Origin: Paenibacillus sp. Soil750
GTDB taxonomy: Bacteria > Bacillota > Bacilli > Paenibacillales > NBRC-103111
DNA length: 64,000 nucleotides
Assembly (NCBI RefSeq): GCF_001428045.1
Contig: NZ_LMSD01000042.1
Location: 85,890-149,889, forward strand
Direction of reading: 5' to 3'
Below the pieces are notes generated by a model that had not been told where the DNA came from, ran no database searches, and saw nothing but the letters and a program-made list of their open reading frames with translations. Positions 62,294 through 64,000 of the stretch are shown here, in pieces (position 1 is the first letter of the stretch; each line of letters starts with the position of its first letter). The position numbers were made by a program, and so were the translations under genes.

Positions 62294-62788
62294 CTATTCA
62301 GTTCTAGGGTTTGTAAATAGACCGATAATTTCTATAATCTCGGCTTCAGCAACACGTTTTGGTCCCTCCATGAAATATCCTTTAAGTCCTACTTTAATAT
62401 CATGAATATGTCTATCCTCCCGTGCTTTAGGAAACATTATCCACATTCTAGCGGTGCCTGATTCTAATACTGAACATGTCTCATTAATAATTATTTCTCC
62501 GTTCTCATCTTCGAACTCAGGGTGGATGACACTCAACTCAATCCCTGTCTCTAAAAAATCCCCTTCTAAAGCAAAATCACTTCTATATCCTTGTTTAGGA
62601 AGTATTTTCCTACCTCCTTCTTCTTGCGTAAAAAATCTATACTTTACTTTAAAATCAGGTGGAAACCCCATGAAGTTATTCTCTGCAATATAATTTTTTC
62701 CTTTATTTGTAACTATCCTGCCCGGTAGTTGAGAAAATGGCAGCCAATATGCAGGCTGCCGTTTCTTTGTATTTATTGAGCTATCCAT
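62294..62788 (-). CDS. EF-Tu domain-like small protein with repeat-derived N-terminus
   Basis: The frame codes 164 aa. Residues ~48-160 (VKYRFFTQEEGGRKILPKQG; GTARMWIMFPKAREDRHIHD; GLKGYFMEGPKRVAEAEIIE) resemble the C-terminal beta-barrel of elongation factor Tu, a short stand-alone form seen in some Firmicutes. Residues ~8-28 (KKRQPAYWLPFSQLPGRIV) are the translation of a dispersed element lying across the 5' end. The native start is unclear: Met40 (62671) is a candidate, or the original N-terminus was replaced. Confidence 0.45.
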   Translation of the reverse strand: MDSSINTKKRQPAYWLPFSQLPGRIVTNKGKNYIAENNFMGFPPDFKVKYRFFTQEEGGRKILPKQGYRSDFALEGDFLETGIELSVIHPEFEDENGEIIINETCSVLESGTARMWIMFPKAREDRHIHDIKVGLKGYFMEGPKRVAEAEIIEIIGLFTNPRTE

Positions 62789-62798
62789 TTGCGTGCTC
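62709..62798 (+). repeat. Dispersed element, full form overlapping a gene 5' end
   Basis: Box A AACTATCCTGCCCGGTAGTT, hairpin GGCAGCC / GGCTGCC (62739-62760), degraded box B TTGAGCTATCCATTTGCG. It overlaps the first ~28 codons of the minus-strand EF-Tu-like frame. Confidence 0.8.
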
Positions 62799-62826
62799 GT
62801 AGATACGTATTTAATAACTAAGCAAC

Positions 62827-62853
62827 AAAGCCCGCTGACGCTCAGCGGGCTTT
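62827..62853 (-). terminator. Hairpin at the 3' end of the 62842 gene
   Basis: AAAGCCCGCTGA / TCAGCGGGCTTT is a near-perfect 12-bp palindrome containing the stop codon region of the minus-strand gene. The T-tract is short, so termination may be partial. Confidence 0.55.
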
Positions 62854-63249
62854 AACTATTTTACGGGGCTTGTAATTAGCGGGCTTAAACGTCTTCGCGA
62901 TCTTGGGGACATCGTCATTGATCATGCGCCTAAGAAGGTTTAGCTGCTTGGAGTATTTTTTGTTGAAGCCGTCCTTTGATTTGTTGTCGAAAAACTCATC
63001 GGGAGGCTCCTCCGGCGTGTAATAGGCGAATAGGCGCCCGTTCCCCCCGTAGAGGACGATGGAGGGCGAGTCTTCATAGCCTTTGTCGCGCCATTGCTTT
63101 CGGGTCATACTGTACATACTTACGGTGAAAATGTCTGTATACACTTTGCCGCGATACTTGAACAGAAATTGCACGCCGTATGCCTCATCGCCAGATCGGC
63201 CCGATCTTTTAATAACCAAATATGGTTTCCACCAATCAGGGATACGCAT
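62842..63249 (-). CDS. Hypothetical protein, probably 5'-truncated
   Basis: The annotated frame gives 135 aa from ATG 63249 (MRIPDWWKPYLVIKRSGRSG). In the same frame upstream of the ATG the sequence reads IKYYDPKYGFS, and YGFSMRIPDWW is a pattern common at the start of small exported beta domains, so the real domain extends upstream. That extension has no start codon before a TAA, implying loss of the signal-peptide part. C-terminus basic (KPANYKPRKIVKAR). Family not named. Confidence 0.45.
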   Translation of the reverse strand: MRIPDWWKPYLVIKRSGRSGDEAYGVQFLFKYRGKVYTDIFTVSMYSMTRKQWRDKGYEDSPSIVLYGGNGRLFAYYTPEEPPDEFFDNKSKDGFNKKYSKQLNLLRRMINDDVPKIAKTFKPANYKPRKIVKAR

Positions 63250-63377
63250 GCTGAATCCATACTTGGGATCGTAATATTTGATAACCGTTGCCCCCTTTTA
63301 CAACTATTCATAGCTATAGAATATTCGGAGCAACTTAAGACGGTGTCAGTAAAAACGGATCTGCAAAGGAGATGCTC

Positions 63378-63464
63378 ATGCCCAATCGCGATACGATCGG
63401 CGGGCACGCGAAAGCCGGCGGATTCGACCGTCAGACGCGGCGGCATACAGGATTCAAACGATAA
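63378..63464 (+). CDS. 28-aa Gly/Arg/His-rich peptide ORF
   Basis: ATG 63378-63380 follows AAAGGAGATGCTC. The product starts MPNRDTIGGHAKAGGFDRQT and is basic and glycine-rich. No family recognised. The GC-rich codon use differs from neighbouring AT-rich genes. Real but unstudied peptides of this size exist; evidence is only the ribosome binding site. Confidence 0.3.
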   Translation: MPNRDTIGGHAKAGGFDRQTRRHTGFKR

Positions 63465-63671
63465 ATCGCTCTTTCTTGACTTGCTCAAACAATCCGATAG
63501 AGTGGTTTTATTTTGATAAAAAAACGAGTACGATCAGTTGAAAGTGGTGCAAATATTGATTGGCGGGAATATATGGAAGGCTTCCCCAGTATCAGTTCTG
63601 AATCTTGCTTTTTGTCACCACAAGACTGACATTGTGCCAAGTCCCCTAACTCCTTTCAAAATACCGTTTCT

Positions 63672-63705
63672 ATCATTGAGCTATCGTTCCCAGTTAGCTT
63701 AACGC
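63672..63705 (+). repeat. Dispersed box B, last copy in the window
   Basis: TTGAGCTATCGTTCCCAGTT with AGCTTAACG, 11 bp before the stop of the minus-strand gene at 63716. Confidence 0.75.
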
Positions 63706-63715
63706 GGGGGAGGTG

Positions 63716-63994
63716 CTACTCCCCCGAAGCAATAGCAGTAATAATTCGAATAACTTGGTATATCATAAATGAGGCGAATACAAGGACAGAAATAGTAGCA
63801 AATATTCTCTGAGGATTTTTATACCACTGTGGAAAATGGTCGAGCCTTTTGGGAACTTGGAAACCCGAAACAATATCGATATGTTTGATTACATCATTAA
63901 AGGGAGCCCTATCTTCAAGGGAACTCGTTTCGGTTTTATTATCAGTAAGATGAAGCGTCTCGTCATTAAATGGATTATAGGAAGTATTTTTCAT
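63716..63994 (-). CDS. Small single-pass membrane protein (92 aa)
   Basis: Hydrophilic acidic N-terminal part (FNDETLHLTDNKTETSSLED), a middle segment VSGFQVPKRLDHFPQWYKNP, then one hydrophobic helix (FATISVLVFASFMIYQVIRI). The ATG at 63992-63994 is only six bases from the window edge, so the ribosome binding site cannot be seen and a longer protein is possible. No family recognised. Confidence 0.5.
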   Translation of the reverse strand: MKNTSYNPFNDETLHLTDNKTETSSLEDRAPFNDVIKHIDIVSGFQVPKRLDHFPQWYKNPQRIFATISVLVFASFMIYQVIRIITAIASGE

Positions 63995-64000
63995 TTTAGA

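Noticed and set aside
63120..63488. 122-aa minus-strand ORF starting MSKSRKSDLS
   Set aside because: It overlaps the better supported gene at 62842-63249 in another frame, with no ribosome binding site or motif.
50588..63994. Calling the array a true integron with attC sites
   Set aside because: The box ends in GTTAG, but the attC R-box pattern (GTTRRRY, with paired RYYYAAC) is not met, boxes A and B are direct rather than inverted partners, and no integrase is present. Only the analogy is kept.
1..64000. CRISPR arrays, rRNA and tRNA genes
   Set aside because: I looked for direct-repeat/spacer patterns, rRNA cores and tRNA-like TTCRANYCY segments with acceptor stems and found none convincing. 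The dispersed boxes are not regularly spaced as in CRISPR.

Overview
The window looks like chromosome of a spore-forming Firmicute of the Paenibacillus type. Evidence: AGGAGG-type ribosome binding sites with many TTG starts, an S-layer-homology (SLH) protein, copper-amine-oxidase-like stalk domains, a GlnKL/GlnQHMP-like glutamine system and large multidomain pectinases. No rRNA, tRNA, CRISPR array or intact transposase was recognised.

1-24.4 kb is mostly ordinary metabolic sequence: (a) the end of an LplB/LplC-type sugar ABC transporter; (b) a polar amino-acid-type ABC transporter with a nitrilase-family hydrolase and a TauE-type exporter, divergent from a PucR-type regulator; (c) a fumarylacetoacetase-fold enzyme and a short nucleotide-sugar-dehydrogenase-like protein; (d) a three-gene FTR1 iron-uptake operon behind a near-perfect Fur box; (e) a four-gene envelope glycolipid-like operon (flippase-like protein, phosphodiesterase, GT2, GT-C); (f) a fetA-fetB locus collapsed by deletion; (g) an AraC regulator divergent from a DUF5107/TPR protein and an aldose-epimerase-like protein.

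24.4-32 kb is a patchwork: fragments of a HAD phosphatase, a YVTN propeller and an IS110 transposase, several microprotein ORFs, GNAT/LysR/DinB genes, and an HxlR-oxidoreductase-SDR block. That block lies between two inverted arrays that look like ends of a Tn7/Tn5053-class transposon. 32-38.6 kb holds the glutamine two-component system and transporter plus coaA.

38.9-50.3 kb is a plant cell-wall degradation locus: a truncated CAP/SLH protein, a pectate lyase with Ig-like repeats, a fused pectin methylesterase-pectate lyase, and a decayed third pectate lyase.

50.5-64 kb is an accessory array of mostly small, unrelated genes (tiny membrane proteins, DUF2785, YxiJ-like, lipoproteins, a P-loop kinase, DUF3888 and remnants). 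From 26 kb rightwards, and densely after 49 kb, intergenic regions carry a composite repeat. Its core is a 19-nt box close to AACTATCGTTCCCCGTTAG. In the fullest copies it is box A - hairpin - box B, about 80-100 bp. I count about 21 loci, all in the same orientation on the + strand whichever way the genes run. Copies abut or overlap stop codons, one overlaps the 5' end of a gene, and two share a near-identical tail of about 60 bp. The element and its association with small-gene turnover are the most interesting feature here.
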